This document shows, piece by piece, positions 20,150-32,044 of a DNA stretch of 64,000 nt. Location: contig UEHQ01000009.1 of assembly GCA_900489925.1 (NCBI GenBank), forward strand, positions 126,598 to 190,597, given 5' to 3'. Every line of letters starts with the position of its first letter. Position 1 is the stretch's first letter. The notes under the pieces were generated by a model. It saw nothing but the letters and a program-made list of their open reading frames with translations. It was not told the origin of the DNA and ran no database searches. The DNA is from Hyphomicrobiales bacterium (GTDB lineage Bacteria > Pseudomonadota > Alphaproteobacteria > Rhizobiales > Rhizobiaceae). The position numbers and the translations under genes are program-made.

Positions 20150-20649
20150 CGTCCGACCGTCATTCGGCGAAGAACGTTGCTTTTCCAGTAGAACTGATGA
20201 ACGAGCGCGCCGGCCACGTGCGCCACAATCAGGATCCACAGGACGACCTTCAGGACATCGGCGTGCAGCGAGCCTGCGGAATCAATTCCGAGGTAGTAAG
20301 CGGCAATCCCGGTCACCGGCATCGCGAAGATGAAGGCATACAAGCCGAAATGAACGAGCTTGGCTGCAAGGCGAAAGACCGTGGGCTCCTCGGTTGTTTC
20401 AGACGGTGCGCCCTGGACGAGCCGCAGACAGATGCGGACAATGGCGAGCAGCAGGATGGCGATGCCAATATACGCATGCACGTTCGCTGACGAAATCTGG
20501 TCAGCGGTCGGGGTCTCGCCGCGTCGAACGATATGGTGCCATTCATTCATGCCATCGGTGAATAGCAGATTGTAGAAGATCAGCACGGCCATGAGCCAGT
20601 GAAGAGCCCGCTGTGGCAGGCTGTAGGCATCGATCGGTGCGGATGGCAT
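20146..20649 (-). CDS. Cytochrome b561 family protein
   Basis: A 167-residue four-helix di-haem b protein. Candidate axial His residues lie in R-A-L-H-W, N-V-H-A-Y-I-G, L-V-H-F-G and V-A-H-V-A-G-A-L-V-H. These proteins move electrons between quinol or superoxide and other carriers in the inner membrane. Start at 20649 (MPSAPIDAYS), with AGGGA 5-6 bases upstream; the longer open frame overlaps the lpdA terminator region. Converges on the TraB-like gene with a 4-base overlap at CTAG. Confidence 0.9.
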   Translation of the reverse strand: MPSAPIDAYSLPQRALHWLMAVLIFYNLLFTDGMNEWHHIVRRGETPTADQISSANVHAYIGIAILLLAIVRICLRLVQGAPSETTEEPTVFRLAAKLVHFGLYAFIFAMPVTGIAAYYLGIDSAGSLHADVLKVVLWILIVAHVAGALVHQFYWKSNVLRRMTVGR

Positions 20650-20691
20650 GGGCGTCCCTCGAAGGATATTAGAATCATTCGAAAGTAAAAC

Positions 20692-20717
20692 GGCCGCCTG
20701 TCCTGAGACAAGCGGCC
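20692..20717 (-). terminator. Rho-independent terminator downstream of lpdA
   Basis: On the minus strand GGCCGCTTGTC-TCAG-GACAGGCGGCC (one G-T pair) is followed by GTTTTAC, 25 bases after the lpdA stop. Confidence 0.8.
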
Positions 20718-20742
20718 ATTCATGCATTGCTAAAATTTAATC

Positions 20743-22149
20743 CTACATATGGATCGGCTTGAAGAACGCCGCCAGCGCCGCTTCCTTCACCGCTTCCGAC
20801 ATGGTCGGGTGAGCGTGGCAGGTGCGGCCGAGGTCTTCGGCGGAACCGCCGAATTCCATCAGGACGGCGATCTCGTGGATCATTTCGCCGGCGCCGAAGC
20901 CGACGATGTGGCCGCCGAGGACACGGTCGGTGGTCTTGTCCGAGAGGATCTTCACGAAACCATCCGTTGCCAGCATGGCGCGAGCGCGGCCGTTTGCCGT
21001 GAACGGGAACTTGCCGACCTTGTAGGCGACGCCAGCAGCCTTCAGCTCTTCCTCGGTCTTGCCGACGGAGGCGACTTCGGGCTGCGTGTAGACGACGCTC
21101 GGGATGACGTCGTAGTTCACATGGCCATGCTGGCCGGCGAGGATTTCGGCGAGTGCCACGCCTTCGTCTTCAGCCTTGTGCGCCAGCATCGGGCCCTTCA
21201 CCACGTCGCCGATCGCATAGATGCCGGCAACGTTGGTGCGGAAATGACCGTCGATCTCGACGCGGCCACGATTGTCGAGCGCAACGCCCGCTTCTTCGAG
21301 ACCGAGGCCGGCCGTGTAGGGAATGCGGCCGGTGGAGATCAGCACGACATCGGCTTCGACCGTCTGCGCGACGCCGCCGGCGACCGGCTCGAAGGTCACC
21401 TTCGCGCCCTTGCCACCCTTTTCAACGCCGGTGACCTTGGAGCTCAGGTTGATGTCGACGCCCTGCTTGGCGAGCATGCGCTGGAACTGCTTGGAGACGT
21501 CACCATCCATCGCGCCGAGGATCTTGTCGAGATACTCGATGACGGTGACCTTGGCGCCGAGGCGCGACCACACAGAGCCGAGCTCGAGGCCGATGACGCC
21601 GCCGCCGACGACGATCATCGTCTCAGGCACCTTGTCGAGCGCGATCGCACCGGTGGAGGAAACGATCACCTTCTCGTCGATGTCGACCTTCACGCCGGGG
21701 ATGCCGGCAACGTCGGAGCCGGTGGCGATGACGATATTCTTGCCTTCGATTTCCTGGACCTTGCCGTCCTCAGCCGTAACCGAGACCTTACCAGCCGAGA
21801 CGATCTTGCCGGTGCCGATGAAGCTGTCGATCTTGTTCTTCTTGAACAGGAAGGCGACGCCATCGACGTTCGACTTCACGGTGGCGTCCTTGTGGGCCAT
21901 CATCTTGTCGAGGTTCAGCTTCGGCGCCGCGACCTCGATGCCGAGCGCGTCCATGCCGTGGCCGGCCTGATGGAACATTTCCGACGCGTGCAGCAGCGCC
22001 TTGGAGGGAATGCAGCCGACATTGAGGCAGGTGCCGCCGAAGGTGGCGCGTTTTTCGACGACGGCGACCTTGAGGCCGAGCTGGGCCGCCTTGATGGCAG
22101 CGACATAGCCGCCGGGGCCGGTTCCGATAACGATCACATCATAGGACAT
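20743..22149 (-). CDS. lpdA: Dihydrolipoamide dehydrogenase (E3), 2-oxoglutarate dehydrogenase
   Basis: A 468-residue FAD disulfide reductase that reoxidises dihydrolipoyl groups and makes NADH. It has the FAD-binding GTGPGGY at 9-15, the redox-active pair C41/C46 in GGTCLNVGCIPSK, a second GGGVIGLELG for NAD, and the catalytic His in CHAHPTMSEA near residue 447. It lies near sucAB but is separated from sucB by three genes and a terminator, so it is probably transcribed with those three genes. Which complexes it serves besides SucAB cannot be told here. Confidence 0.97.
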   Translation of the reverse strand: MSYDVIVIGTGPGGYVAAIKAAQLGLKVAVVEKRATFGGTCLNVGCIPSKALLHASEMFHQAGHGMDALGIEVAAPKLNLDKMMAHKDATVKSNVDGVAFLFKKNKIDSFIGTGKIVSAGKVSVTAEDGKVQEIEGKNIVIATGSDVAGIPGVKVDIDEKVIVSSTGAIALDKVPETMIVVGGGVIGLELGSVWSRLGAKVTVIEYLDKILGAMDGDVSKQFQRMLAKQGVDINLSSKVTGVEKGGKGAKVTFEPVAGGVAQTVEADVVLISTGRIPYTAGLGLEEAGVALDNRGRVEIDGHFRTNVAGIYAIGDVVKGPMLAHKAEDEGVALAEILAGQHGHVNYDVIPSVVYTQPEVASVGKTEEELKAAGVAYKVGKFPFTANGRARAMLATDGFVKILSDKTTDRVLGGHIVGFGAGEMIHEIAVLMEFGGSAEDLGRTCHAHPTMSEAVKEAALAAFFKPIHM

Positions 22150-22175
22150 TGTTGCTTTTCCTTTTCGTTATTTGC

Positions 22176-22820
22176 TTAATCCGCCGCGCGGGCGAGCGCG
22201 AGACGGAAGCCGAAGCCGACCAGAGCGGCGCCGGTAATGCGGTTGAACCATTTGCCGCTGGCGATGAAGCGATCGCGCACGGCCTTGACGGTGAAGAAGG
22301 TGGAGACGGCGGCGAACCAGGCGACCAGCGCGGTCGCCATGCCGATGCCGTAGCTGAACTGGATGAGGCCGGGCGTGTCGTGATGAACGAGCGTCGAAAA
22401 CAGCGACAGGAAGAACAGCACCGGCTTCGGGTTCAGCGCATTGGTGATGAAGCCCATGCCGAGGCAGCGCAGCGCCGAGATCGGCTTGCGATCCTCTTCG
22501 CTGACCTTGATCTCGGCCACGTTGAAGCCCGGCGCGCGAAACGACTTGATGCCGAGATAGACGAGATAGGCCACACCCGCCCACTTGATCATCGCAAACA
22601 GCATCAGCGACTGCGACACGATCAGCCCGAGGCCGAGGATCGTGTAGCTGATGTGGAAGAGCAGCGAGAAGCCCATGCCGATGCCGGTCATGATCGCGGC
22701 GCGGCGGCCATGCACGATGCTCTGGCGCAGGATCACCGCGAAGTCGGCACCCGGCACGACGATGAAGATCGAGAAGACGGCCATCAGGCCGAGAAATTCG
22801 AGAACATACTGCATGCTCAT
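22176..22820 (-). CDS. LysE/RhtB family exporter
   Basis: A 214-residue exporter of the LysE superfamily with about six membrane helices. The family signature V-V-P-G-A-D-F-A-V-I-L-R lies near residue 22, and NALNPKPVLFFLSLF is the second typical block. These proteins export amino acids such as threonine, homoserine or lysine. AAGGG precedes the start by 4 bases. It sits between an SDR and lpdA with gaps of 25-26 bases, so cotranscription is likely. The substrate is unknown. Confidence 0.9.
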   Translation of the reverse strand: MSMQYVLEFLGLMAVFSIFIVVPGADFAVILRQSIVHGRRAAIMTGIGMGFSLLFHISYTILGLGLIVSQSLMLFAMIKWAGVAYLVYLGIKSFRAPGFNVAEIKVSEEDRKPISALRCLGMGFITNALNPKPVLFFLSLFSTLVHHDTPGLIQFSYGIGMATALVAWFAAVSTFFTVKAVRDRFIASGKWFNRITGAALVGFGFRLALARAAD

Positions 22821-22845
22821 ACCGCCCTTGAAATGATGAACCCGA

Positions 22846-23598
22846 TCATCGGCCGCCGCTTACATTGAGGATCGCGCCGGTGACATAGGATGCCTCTTTG
22901 GATAGCAGATAAAGCACCGCGTCGGCGATCTCTTCCGCCGTGCCGGCGCGCTGCATCGGAATGCTCGGCGCCATGTCGCGCGCCCGATCCGGCAGGCCGC
23001 CGGAAGCGTGGATTTCGGTGTCGATCACCCCGGGGCGCACCGCATTGACGCGCACGCCCTCGGTCGCCACTTCGCGGGCAAGGCCGATGGTGAAGGTGTC
23101 GATCGCGGCCTTGGAGGCGGCGTAGTCGACATATTGCGAGGGCGAGCCGATGATCGCCGCCATCGAGGAGATATTGACGATCGCGCCGCCCTTGCCGCCA
23201 TGTTTGGTCGACATGCGGCGCACGGCCTCGGCCGCGCAAAGGATCGAGCCGGTGATGTTGATGCGCATCATCCGCTCGATGCGCGCCACCGACATCTCGT
23301 CGATACGGGCGGGTGCGTCGACAATGCCGGCATTGTTGGCAAGCCCGTCCAGCCGGCCGAAGTGGCGGTCGATGGCTTCGAACATCTGCGTGATATCGGA
23401 GGCCTCGCCGACATCGCCCTTGATCGCGATGGCGTCACCGCCACCAGCCTTGATTCGGGCCACGACCCCATTGGCCGCCTGCTCGTTGGCAGCGTAATTC
23501 ACCGCCACACGCCAGCCCTTAGCAGCCGCCAGCAGGCTGATCGCGGCACCGATGCCGCGGCTGCCGCCGGTCACGAGAAGAACGGCTTGGTCGCTCAT
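22846..23598 (-). CDS. Short-chain dehydrogenase/reductase
   Basis: A 250-residue classical SDR: TGGSRGIG near residue 11, NNAG near 91, the Ser of NISSMAA, and YAASK. The C-terminus YVTGAILNVSGGR is typical. The gene starts at 23598 with an ATGA overlap with the secreted-protein gene upstream; AAGGA lies 9 bases before it. An ATG 9 bases earlier sits right on the Shine-Dalgarno and is less likely. Glucose/ribitol-type SDRs are closest by eye, but the substrate is open. Confidence 0.87.
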   Translation of the reverse strand: MSDQAVLLVTGGSRGIGAAISLLAAAKGWRVAVNYAANEQAANGVVARIKAGGGDAIAIKGDVGEASDITQMFEAIDRHFGRLDGLANNAGIVDAPARIDEMSVARIERMMRINITGSILCAAEAVRRMSTKHGGKGGAIVNISSMAAIIGSPSQYVDYAASKAAIDTFTIGLAREVATEGVRVNAVRPGVIDTEIHASGGLPDRARDMAPSIPMQRAGTAEEIADAVLYLLSKEASYVTGAILNVSGGR

Positions 23599-24101
23599 GA
23601 CGCACATTCCTTGAAATTAAGAACGTCCCAGGGTGCAACGGATGCCTTGCCCTCGCCCCAGATCGAGGAGGCACGGATGGCCGGACCGATGCCAGGCAGG
23701 ACGATTTTGTCGGCCGCCGCCCCCGCTTCCGGCTCTAGATTGTTCATCTCGCCCTTGGCGTCGATGCCGTAGACCATGCCCTGCCAGATCGTGCAGGCAT
23801 TGAGATCGTCGCCGGTCACATCGCCGCCCGGGCAATTGAACATCACTATGCCGATCGAGCGATCCGGATCCCCCGACGGCATGACATAGCCGTCGAGCAC
23901 CATCGATGTCGTCAGCACCTTGACCTTGAATTGGTTGCTCGCCGCCGCCGCTTCGGAATTGAGCGGCGTGAACCGCAGCTCGTAGGTGCCGTCGCGATCG
24001 GTATAGACGGCGCTGCCCTGCCTGCACTCGGCCGCCATGAGTGGCTGGCCGCAAAGAAGCGCCATCACGCTGGCCGAAACCGTAACCCCGAACTTGCGCA
24101 T
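23595..24101 (-). CDS. Small secreted protein of unknown function, four conserved-looking cysteines
   Basis: A 168-residue protein with a signal peptide (MRKFGVTVSASVMALLCGQPLMA, cut before AECRQG). The mature part has four Cys (AEC, FNC, NAC, KEC), enough for two disulfides in the periplasm. GGGGGAG lies 10 bases before the ATG at 24101; the frame is open to another ATG at 24179, but that beginning hides the signal peptide. I do not recognise the family. ATGA overlap with the downstream SDR suggests a shared transcript running into the LysE gene and lpdA. Confidence 0.75.
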   Translation of the reverse strand: MRKFGVTVSASVMALLCGQPLMAAECRQGSAVYTDRDGTYELRFTPLNSEAAAASNQFKVKVLTTSMVLDGYVMPSGDPDRSIGIVMFNCPGGDVTGDDLNACTIWQGMVYGIDAKGEMNNLEPEAGAAADKIVLPGIGPAIRASSIWGEGKASVAPWDVLNFKECAS

Positions 24102-24204
24102 CACGGATGCGCTCCCCCGCGTCGCCGGTTGCGCGGCGGCGGTGGTGTTCGAGAAAGAGCGGACGGGTTCCAGCGACATCAGGTGTTCCGGTGCTGAGGC
24201 GAAA

Positions 24205-24224
24205 AGGGCCGCTCGCGCGGCCCT
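24205..24224 (-). terminator. Rho-independent terminator downstream of sucB
   Basis: On the minus strand AGGGCCGC-GCGA-GCGGCCCT is followed by TTTTC, starting 10 bases past the sucB stop. It separates sucB from the lpdA gene group. Confidence 0.85.
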
Positions 24225-24233
24225 GTCGGTCTC

Positions 24234-25481
24234 TTAGAGATCGAGAACGAGGCGTTCCGGATCTTCCAGGCTTTCCTTGACGCGCACGAGGAAGGTAACC
24301 GCTTCCTTGCCGTCGACGATACGGTGATCGTAGGAGAGTGCGAGATACATCATCGGACGGATGACGATCTGGCCGCCGACGACGACGGGACGATCCTGGA
24401 TCTTGTGCATGCCGAGAATGCCCGACTGCGGCGCGTTCAGGATTGGCGAAGACATCAGCGAACCGTAGACGCCACCATTGGTGATGGTGAAGGTGCCGCC
24501 CTGCATGTCTGCCATCGAGAGCGAACCGTCACGAGCCGACTTGGCGAGACGGCCGAGGTCCTTTTCGATCTCGGCGATCGACATCTGGTCGGCATCGCGG
24601 ATGATCGGAACGACGAGGCCCTTGTCGGTGCCGACGGCCATGCCGACGTGGCAGTAGTTCTTGTAGATGATGTCGGTGCCGTCGATTTCGGCGTTGACGG
24701 CGGGCAGTTCCTTCAGCGCGTGCGTGACGGCCTTGGTGAAGAAGCCCATGAAGCCGAGCTTCACGCCGTGCTTCTTTTCAAACACGTCCTTGTACTTGGC
24801 GCGCAGCGCCATCACGGCGCTCATGTCCACCTCGTTGTAGGTGGTGAGCATGGCGGCGGTGTTCTGGGCGTCCTTGAGGCGCTTGGCGATCGTCTGGCGC
24901 AGGCGCGTCATCTTCACGCGCTCTTCGCGGCCGGCATCCTCGACGGTCGACGGGCCGCGTGCGGCGGCAGGCGCTGCCGGAGCAGCAGCGGCAGGAGCCG
25001 CGATGCCCTTGGCGACGGCGGCGATCACGTCGCCCTTCAGAACCTGGCCGCGCTTGCCGGAACCATCGACCTGGTCGGCCGAAAGGTTGTTTTCAGCGAG
25101 CATCTTCGAAGCGGCCGGTGCCGGCGGCATCGAGGAAGCGGCAGCCGATGCGGAGGCGGCAGCGGCAACCGGTGCGGCAGCAGCCGGTGCCGGCTCTGCG
25201 GCCTTGGCAGGCGCTGCGGCCGGAGCAGCAGCTGCTGCGCCGGCGCTTGCGGCGATCTGGCCGAGCAGCGCGTCGAGACCGACGGTTTCGCCGGCCTGCG
25301 CGACGATTTCGGAAAGTACGCCGGCAGCCGGTGCCGGAACTTCGATGGTCACCTTGTCGGTTTCAAGCTCCACCAGCGGCTCGTCGGCCTTGATGACATC
25401 GCCGACCTTCTTGAACCAGGTGCCGACGGTTGCCTCGCTGACGGATTCACCGAGAGTTGGAACGCGGATTTCTGTGGCCAT
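24234..25481 (-). CDS. sucB: 2-oxoglutarate dehydrogenase E2 (dihydrolipoyl succinyltransferase)
   Basis: A 415-residue E2 core. It carries one lipoyl domain with the lipoylated K43 in E-T-D-K-V, an Ala/Pro-rich swinging linker (about 80-125), the peripheral-subunit-binding domain (about 125-165), a second Ala-rich linker, and the catalytic domain ending in DHRIVDG with His386 at the active site. The linkers are rich in Ala, as is usual in high-GC rhizobia. Last gene of the suc group; a terminator follows at once. Confidence 0.97.
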   Translation of the reverse strand: MATEIRVPTLGESVSEATVGTWFKKVGDVIKADEPLVELETDKVTIEVPAPAAGVLSEIVAQAGETVGLDALLGQIAASAGAAAAAPAAAPAKAAEPAPAAAAPVAAAASASAAASSMPPAPAASKMLAENNLSADQVDGSGKRGQVLKGDVIAAVAKGIAAPAAAAPAAPAAARGPSTVEDAGREERVKMTRLRQTIAKRLKDAQNTAAMLTTYNEVDMSAVMALRAKYKDVFEKKHGVKLGFMGFFTKAVTHALKELPAVNAEIDGTDIIYKNYCHVGMAVGTDKGLVVPIIRDADQMSIAEIEKDLGRLAKSARDGSLSMADMQGGTFTITNGGVYGSLMSSPILNAPQSGILGMHKIQDRPVVVGGQIVIRPMMYLALSYDHRIVDGKEAVTFLVRVKESLEDPERLVLDL

Positions 25482-25600
25482 TGTTCAAATCCTGAATTTT
25501 GATCGTTGTGATTTTTGACGGCGTTCCGACAGCGGAGGCCGAAGAACGAATTAATGCGAAGAGGAAGCGTTATATCGCTCCCTCCCCGATCTCATTCTCG

Positions 25601-28585
25601 TTAGCCGCCGAGCGCGTCCTCGAGGAACGCGGCGAGCTGTGCCAGATGCTTGGACATCAGGCCGGTTGCGGGCGATGCCGCGGCCGGACGTCCGGTGTAG
25701 CGAACGCGCTGATACTTCGCATCGATATGGGCAAGCACCCATTCCAGATACGGGTCGATGAACGACCATGCACCCATGTTCTTCGGCTCTTCCTGACACC
25801 AGACCATTTCCGCGTTGCGGAAGCGGGAGAGCTCGTTGATGAGCGCCTTGGCCGGGAACGGATAGAGCTGTTCGACGCGCAGCAGGTAGACATCGTCGAT
25901 ACCGCGCTTTTCGCGCTCTTCGAGAAGGTCGTAGTAGACCTTGCCGGTGCACATCACGACGCGACGGATCTTGTTGTCCTTCTGCAGCTTGATCGGGCCG
26001 TCCTTGATGACCTCCGCATCGTCCCACAGGAGACGGTGGAAGGAGGACTCGCCGGCCATTTCGGCCAGACCCGATACCGCACGCTTGTGGCGCAGCAGCG
26101 ACTTCGGCGTCATCAGGATCAGCGGCTTGCGGAAGTCGCGCTTCACCTGGCGGCGCAGGATGTGGAAGTAGTTCGCCGGCGTCGTGACGTTGGCGACCTG
26201 CATGTTGTCTTCAGCGCAAAGCTGCAGGAAGCGCTCGAGGCGGGCAGACGAGTGTTCCGGACCCTGGCCTTCGTAGCCATGCGGCAGCAGGCAGACGAGG
26301 CCGGACATGCGCAGCCACTTGCGTTCACCAGACGAAATGAACTGGTCGAACACGACCTGCGCACCGTTGGCGAAGTCGCCGAACTGGGCTTCCCAGAGCG
26401 TCAACGCGTTCGGACGGGCCAGCGAATAACCGTACTCGAAGCCGAGAACGGCTTCTTCCGACAGCATCGAGTTGATGACTTCGTAGCGGGCCTGGCTCGG
26501 AGACAGGTTGGCAAGCGGGATATAGCGCTCTTCCGTCTCTTGATCGTAGAGAACCGAGTGACGCTGCGAGAAGGTGCCGCGTTCGCAATCCTGGCCGGAG
26601 AGGCGGATCTTGTGGCCTTCGACGACGAGCCCGCCGAACGCCAGCGCTTCCGCCGTTGCCCAGTCGATACCCTCGCCGGTCGAGATCATGTTGGCGCGGT
26701 TTTCCATGAAGCGCTGGATCGTGCGGTGCGCATGGAAACCTTCAGGGATCTCGGACAGCTTGCGGCCGATTTCCTTCAGTTGCTTCATCGGCACGGCGGT
26801 CTTGCCGCGACGCTGCTCGTCGGCGTTGTCGGCCGTGCGGAGGCCAGCCCATTCGCCATCGAGCCAGTCGGCCTTGTTCGGCTTGTAGCTCTGGCCGGCC
26901 TCGAACTCTTGCTCGAGATGCGCACGCCAGTCGGCCTTCATCTTTTCGACTTCGCCTTCGCTCAGCACGCCTTCGCCAACGAGGCGTTCCGCGTAGAGCT
27001 GCAGCACGGTCTTGTGGGCACGGATGACCTTGTACATCTTCGGCTGCGTGAAGGAAGGCTCGTCGCCCTCGTTGTGGCCGTAGCGACGGTAGCAGAACAT
27101 GTCGAGGACGACAGGCTTGTGGAACTTCATGCGAAATTCCATGGCAATCTTGGCGCCGTAGACGACAGCTTCCGGATCGTCACCGTTGACGTGCAGGATC
27201 GGCGCCTCGATCATCTTTGCGACGTCGGACGGATAGGGCGACGAACGCGAGAAGGCCGGGTTCGTGGTGAAGCCGATCTGGTTGTTGATGATGACGTGCA
27301 TCGTGCCGGCAACGCGGTGGCCACGCAGGCCCGACAGGCCGAGAATTTCGGCGATCACGCCCTGGCCGGCGAATGCTGCGTCGCCGTGGATCAAGAGCGG
27401 CAGAACCTTGGCGCGCTCGGACAGCGGAATAGTATCGCCGTCCCAGACGGTGGCGCCCATGTCCTGCTTGGCGCGCGCCTTGCCCATGACGACGGGGTCG
27501 ACGATTTCCAGGTGCGACGGGTTGGCCGTCAGCGACACGTGAACCTTGTTGCCGTCGAACTCGCGGTCCGACGATGCACCCAGATGGTACTTCACGTCGC
27601 CAGAGCCTTCGACTTCGTCAGGCGCGTAGGATCCGCCCTTGAACTCGTGGAAGATAGCGCGATGCGGCTTGCCCATGACCTGGGAGAGCACGTTCAGGCG
27701 GCCGCGGTGGGCCATGCCGAACACCGCTTCCTTGAGGCCGAGATTGCCGCCGCGCTTCAGGATCTGCTCGAGCGCCGGGATCAGCGACTCGCCACCGTCG
27801 AGGCCGAAACGCTTGGTGCCCTTGAACTTGACGTCCAGGAACTGCTCGTAGCCTTCGGCTTCGATGATCTTGGCAAGGATTGCCTTCTTGCCCTCGACGG
27901 TGAAGGCAACACCCTTGTCGGGACCTTCGATCCGTTCCTGGATCCAGGCCTTTTCCTCAGGGTTCGAGATGTGCATGAATTCGACGCCGAGCGTCGAGCA
28001 GTAGGTGCGCTCGAGGATCTCGATCATCTCAGGGATGGTCGCGTATTCGAGACCGAGCACGTTGTCGATGAAGATCTTGCGGTCGTAGTCGGCGGCGGTG
28101 AAACCGTAGTTTTCCGGCGACAGTTCCTTGTAATCTTCAACAGGTGCAGCGATGCCGAGCGGATCGAGCTTGGCATGCAGGTGGCCGCGCATGCGGTAGG
28201 CGCGGATCATCATGATGGCGCGCACGCTGTCGCGGGTCGCCTGCAGAATGTCGGCACCGTCCGTCGGCTTGCCGGCGGCTTCCGCCTTCGCCTTGACCTT
28301 GGTCTCGACGACCTTTTCGATGACGCCCCAGTCGCCATCGAGCGCCGAAACGAGATCGCCGCTGGCCTGCAGCGGCCAGTTCTTCTTGCGCCAGGACGCG
28401 CCCTTGGCGGCCCGCTTCACATCATCAGGATTGTCTTCCAGCGCCTTGAAGAAGGCACGCCATTCTTCGTTGACCGATGCCGGGTCGTCCTCATAGCGCG
28501 CATAAAGCTGCTCGATGTAAGCAGCGTTGGCGCCATCCAGGAACGAGGTGATCTGAAACTGCTCGTTGGCTTCTTGCCGTGCCAT
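25601..28585 (-). CDS. sucA: 2-oxoglutarate dehydrogenase E1
   Basis: The thiamine-diphosphate decarboxylase of the complex, 994 residues from the ATG at 28585 (MARQEANEQFQITSFLDG), the usual beginning. The DGANAAYIEQLYARY block at the N-terminus binds E2; GMAHRGRLNVL near residue 270 and IHGDAAFAGQGV near 390 are TPP and substrate blocks. An ATG 57 bases further up (28642) keeps the frame open and cannot be fully excluded; the only strong Shine-Dalgarno nearby (AGGAGG) suits neither well. A 118-base gap separates it from sucB. Confidence 0.95.
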   Translation of the reverse strand: MARQEANEQFQITSFLDGANAAYIEQLYARYEDDPASVNEEWRAFFKALEDNPDDVKRAAKGASWRKKNWPLQASGDLVSALDGDWGVIEKVVETKVKAKAEAAGKPTDGADILQATRDSVRAIMMIRAYRMRGHLHAKLDPLGIAAPVEDYKELSPENYGFTAADYDRKIFIDNVLGLEYATIPEMIEILERTYCSTLGVEFMHISNPEEKAWIQERIEGPDKGVAFTVEGKKAILAKIIEAEGYEQFLDVKFKGTKRFGLDGGESLIPALEQILKRGGNLGLKEAVFGMAHRGRLNVLSQVMGKPHRAIFHEFKGGSYAPDEVEGSGDVKYHLGASSDREFDGNKVHVSLTANPSHLEIVDPVVMGKARAKQDMGATVWDGDTIPLSERAKVLPLLIHGDAAFAGQGVIAEILGLSGLRGHRVAGTMHVIINNQIGFTTNPAFSRSSPYPSDVAKMIEAPILHVNGDDPEAVVYGAKIAMEFRMKFHKPVVLDMFCYRRYGHNEGDEPSFTQPKMYKVIRAHKTVLQLYAERLVGEGVLSEGEVEKMKADWRAHLEQEFEAGQSYKPNKADWLDGEWAGLRTADNADEQRRGKTAVPMKQLKEIGRKLSEIPEGFHAHRTIQRFMENRANMISTGEGIDWATAEALAFGGLVVEGHKIRLSGQDCERGTFSQRHSVLYDQETEERYIPLANLSPSQARYEVINSMLSEEAVLGFEYGYSLARPNALTLWEAQFGDFANGAQVVFDQFISSGERKWLRMSGLVCLLPHGYEGQGPEHSSARLERFLQLCAEDNMQVANVTTPANYFHILRRQVKRDFRKPLILMTPKSLLRHKRAVSGLAEMAGESSFHRLLWDDAEVIKDGPIKLQKDNKIRRVVMCTGKVYYDLLEEREKRGIDDVYLLRVEQLYPFPAKALINELSRFRNAEMVWCQEEPKNMGAWSFIDPYLEWVLAHIDAKYQRVRYTGRPAAASPATGLMSKHLAQLAAFLEDALGG

Positions 28586-28702
28586 GGGTTCCACGCGGAC
28601 GTTTTCGCCCGCCTCCTGACTCTTGTGATTTGCCGATCCCATCGACCGGCTGCCGCATCTGTATTTCAGCCGCCTGTCCGCGGCTCATGTCATGTCTTGG
28701 TC

Positions 28703-28737
28703 AAAACCGGGCAGACGACGAAGCGTCCTCTGCCCGG
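28703..28737 (-). terminator. Terminator-like hairpin between sucD and sucA
   Basis: On the minus strand CCGGGCAGA pairs with TCTGCCCGG (perfect 9-bp arms, 13-base loop), followed by TTTT. It begins 14 bases after the sucD stop, inside what is usually treated as one mdh-sucCDAB operon. Confidence 0.7.
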
Positions 28738-28750
28738 GGTATAGATTGGA

Positions 28751-29653
28751 TTAGCCCTTGAGGACTTCAACCAGCGTCGTGCCGAGGCGTGCCGGCGAAG
28801 GCGAAACCTTGATGCCGGCTGCTTCCATGGCAGCGATCTTGGATTCCGCATCACCCTTGCCGCCGGAAACGACAGCGCCGGCGTGGCCCATGGTGCGGCC
28901 CTTCGGAGCCGTACGGCCCGCGATGAAGCCGGCCATCGGCTTCTTGCGGCCCTTCTTGGCTTCGTCGATCAGGAATTGCGCCGCGTCTTCTTCAGCCGAA
29001 CCGCCGATTTCGCCGATCATGATGATCGAGGTCGTGGCTTCGTCGGCCAGGAACATCTCGAGCACGTCGATGAACTCGGTGCCCTTGACCGGGTCGCCGC
29101 CGATGCCGACAGCCGTCGTCTGGCCGAGGCCTTCGTTCGACGTCTGGAAAACGGCTTCGTAGGTCAGCGTGCCGGAGCGCGAAACGATACCGACCGAACC
29201 CTTACGGAAGATCGAGCCCGGCATGATGCCGATCTTGCATTCTTCCGGCGTCAGGATACCCGGGCAGTTCGGGCCGAGGAGGCGCGACTTGGAGCGGTCA
29301 AGGCGAGCCTTGACGCGAACCATGTCCATAACAGGGATACCCTCGGTGATGCAGGTGATGAACGGGATCTCGGCGTCGATCGCCTCGATGATCGCGTCAG
29401 CGGCACCAGCCGGCGGAACGTAGATGACCGAAGCGTCGGCACCGGTGCGTTCCTTGGCTTCGGCGACCGAGGCGAAGATCGGCAGGCTTTCGCCCTTCGA
29501 GCCGGTCCAAGTTTCGCCACCCTTCTTCGGGTGGATACCGCCGACCATCTGCGTGCCGTAATAGGCGAGCGCCTGTTCGGTGTGGAAAGTACCGGTCTTG
29601 CCGGTCAGGCCCTGAACGAGAACCTTGGTATTCTTGTTTACGAGAATAGACAT
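28751..29653 (-). CDS. sucD: Succinyl-CoA synthetase alpha subunit
   Basis: A 300-residue alpha subunit that forms ATP or GTP from succinyl-CoA with SucC. The N-terminal CoA-binding Rossmann fold includes [12 protein letters not shown]; the phosphorylated His lies in [19 protein letters not shown] near residue 247. SucC lies 16 bases upstream on the same strand. Confidence 0.97.
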   Translation of the reverse strand: MSILVNKNTKVLVQGLTGKTGTFHTEQALAYYGTQMVGGIHPKKGGETWTGSKGESLPIFASVAEAKERTGADASVIYVPPAGAADAIIEAIDAEIPFITCITEGIPVMDMVRVKARLDRSKSRLLGPNCPGILTPEECKIGIMPGSIFRKGSVGIVSRSGTLTYEAVFQTSNEGLGQTTAVGIGGDPVKGTEFIDVLEMFLADEATTSIIMIGEIGGSAEEDAAQFLIDEAKKGRKKPMAGFIAGRTAPKGRTMGHAGAVVSGGKGDAESKIAAMEAAGIKVSPSPARLGTTLVEVLKG

Positions 29654-29669
29654 CTATCAGGTCCTCAAA

Positions 29670-30863
<1,194 letters not shown>

Positions 30864-30903
30864 GGATCTATTCCTGTTTGGATTGCGTCAGCGGTCGGTC
30901 GGC

Positions 30904-31986
<1,083 letters not shown>

Positions 31987-32007
31987 TCAATCGTTTAGAA
32001 CATAAAA

Positions 32008-32027
32008 TTCTTACGTAAACGTAAGAA
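32008..32027. promoter_or_regulatory. Palindrome TTCTTACG-TAAA-CGTAAGAA between zapE and mdh
   Basis: Perfect 8-bp arms, 17 bases past the zapE stop and 141 bp ahead of mdh. On the minus strand it is followed by TTTTAT, so it may be a weak AT-rich terminator of zapE, an operator for mdh-suc, or both. Confidence 0.55.
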
Positions 32028-32044
32028 AAATTGTCACCAAAACG

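Noticed and set aside
25499..28744. 1081-codon plus-strand open frame
   Set aside because: Antisense to sucA over nearly its whole length; no recognisable domain.
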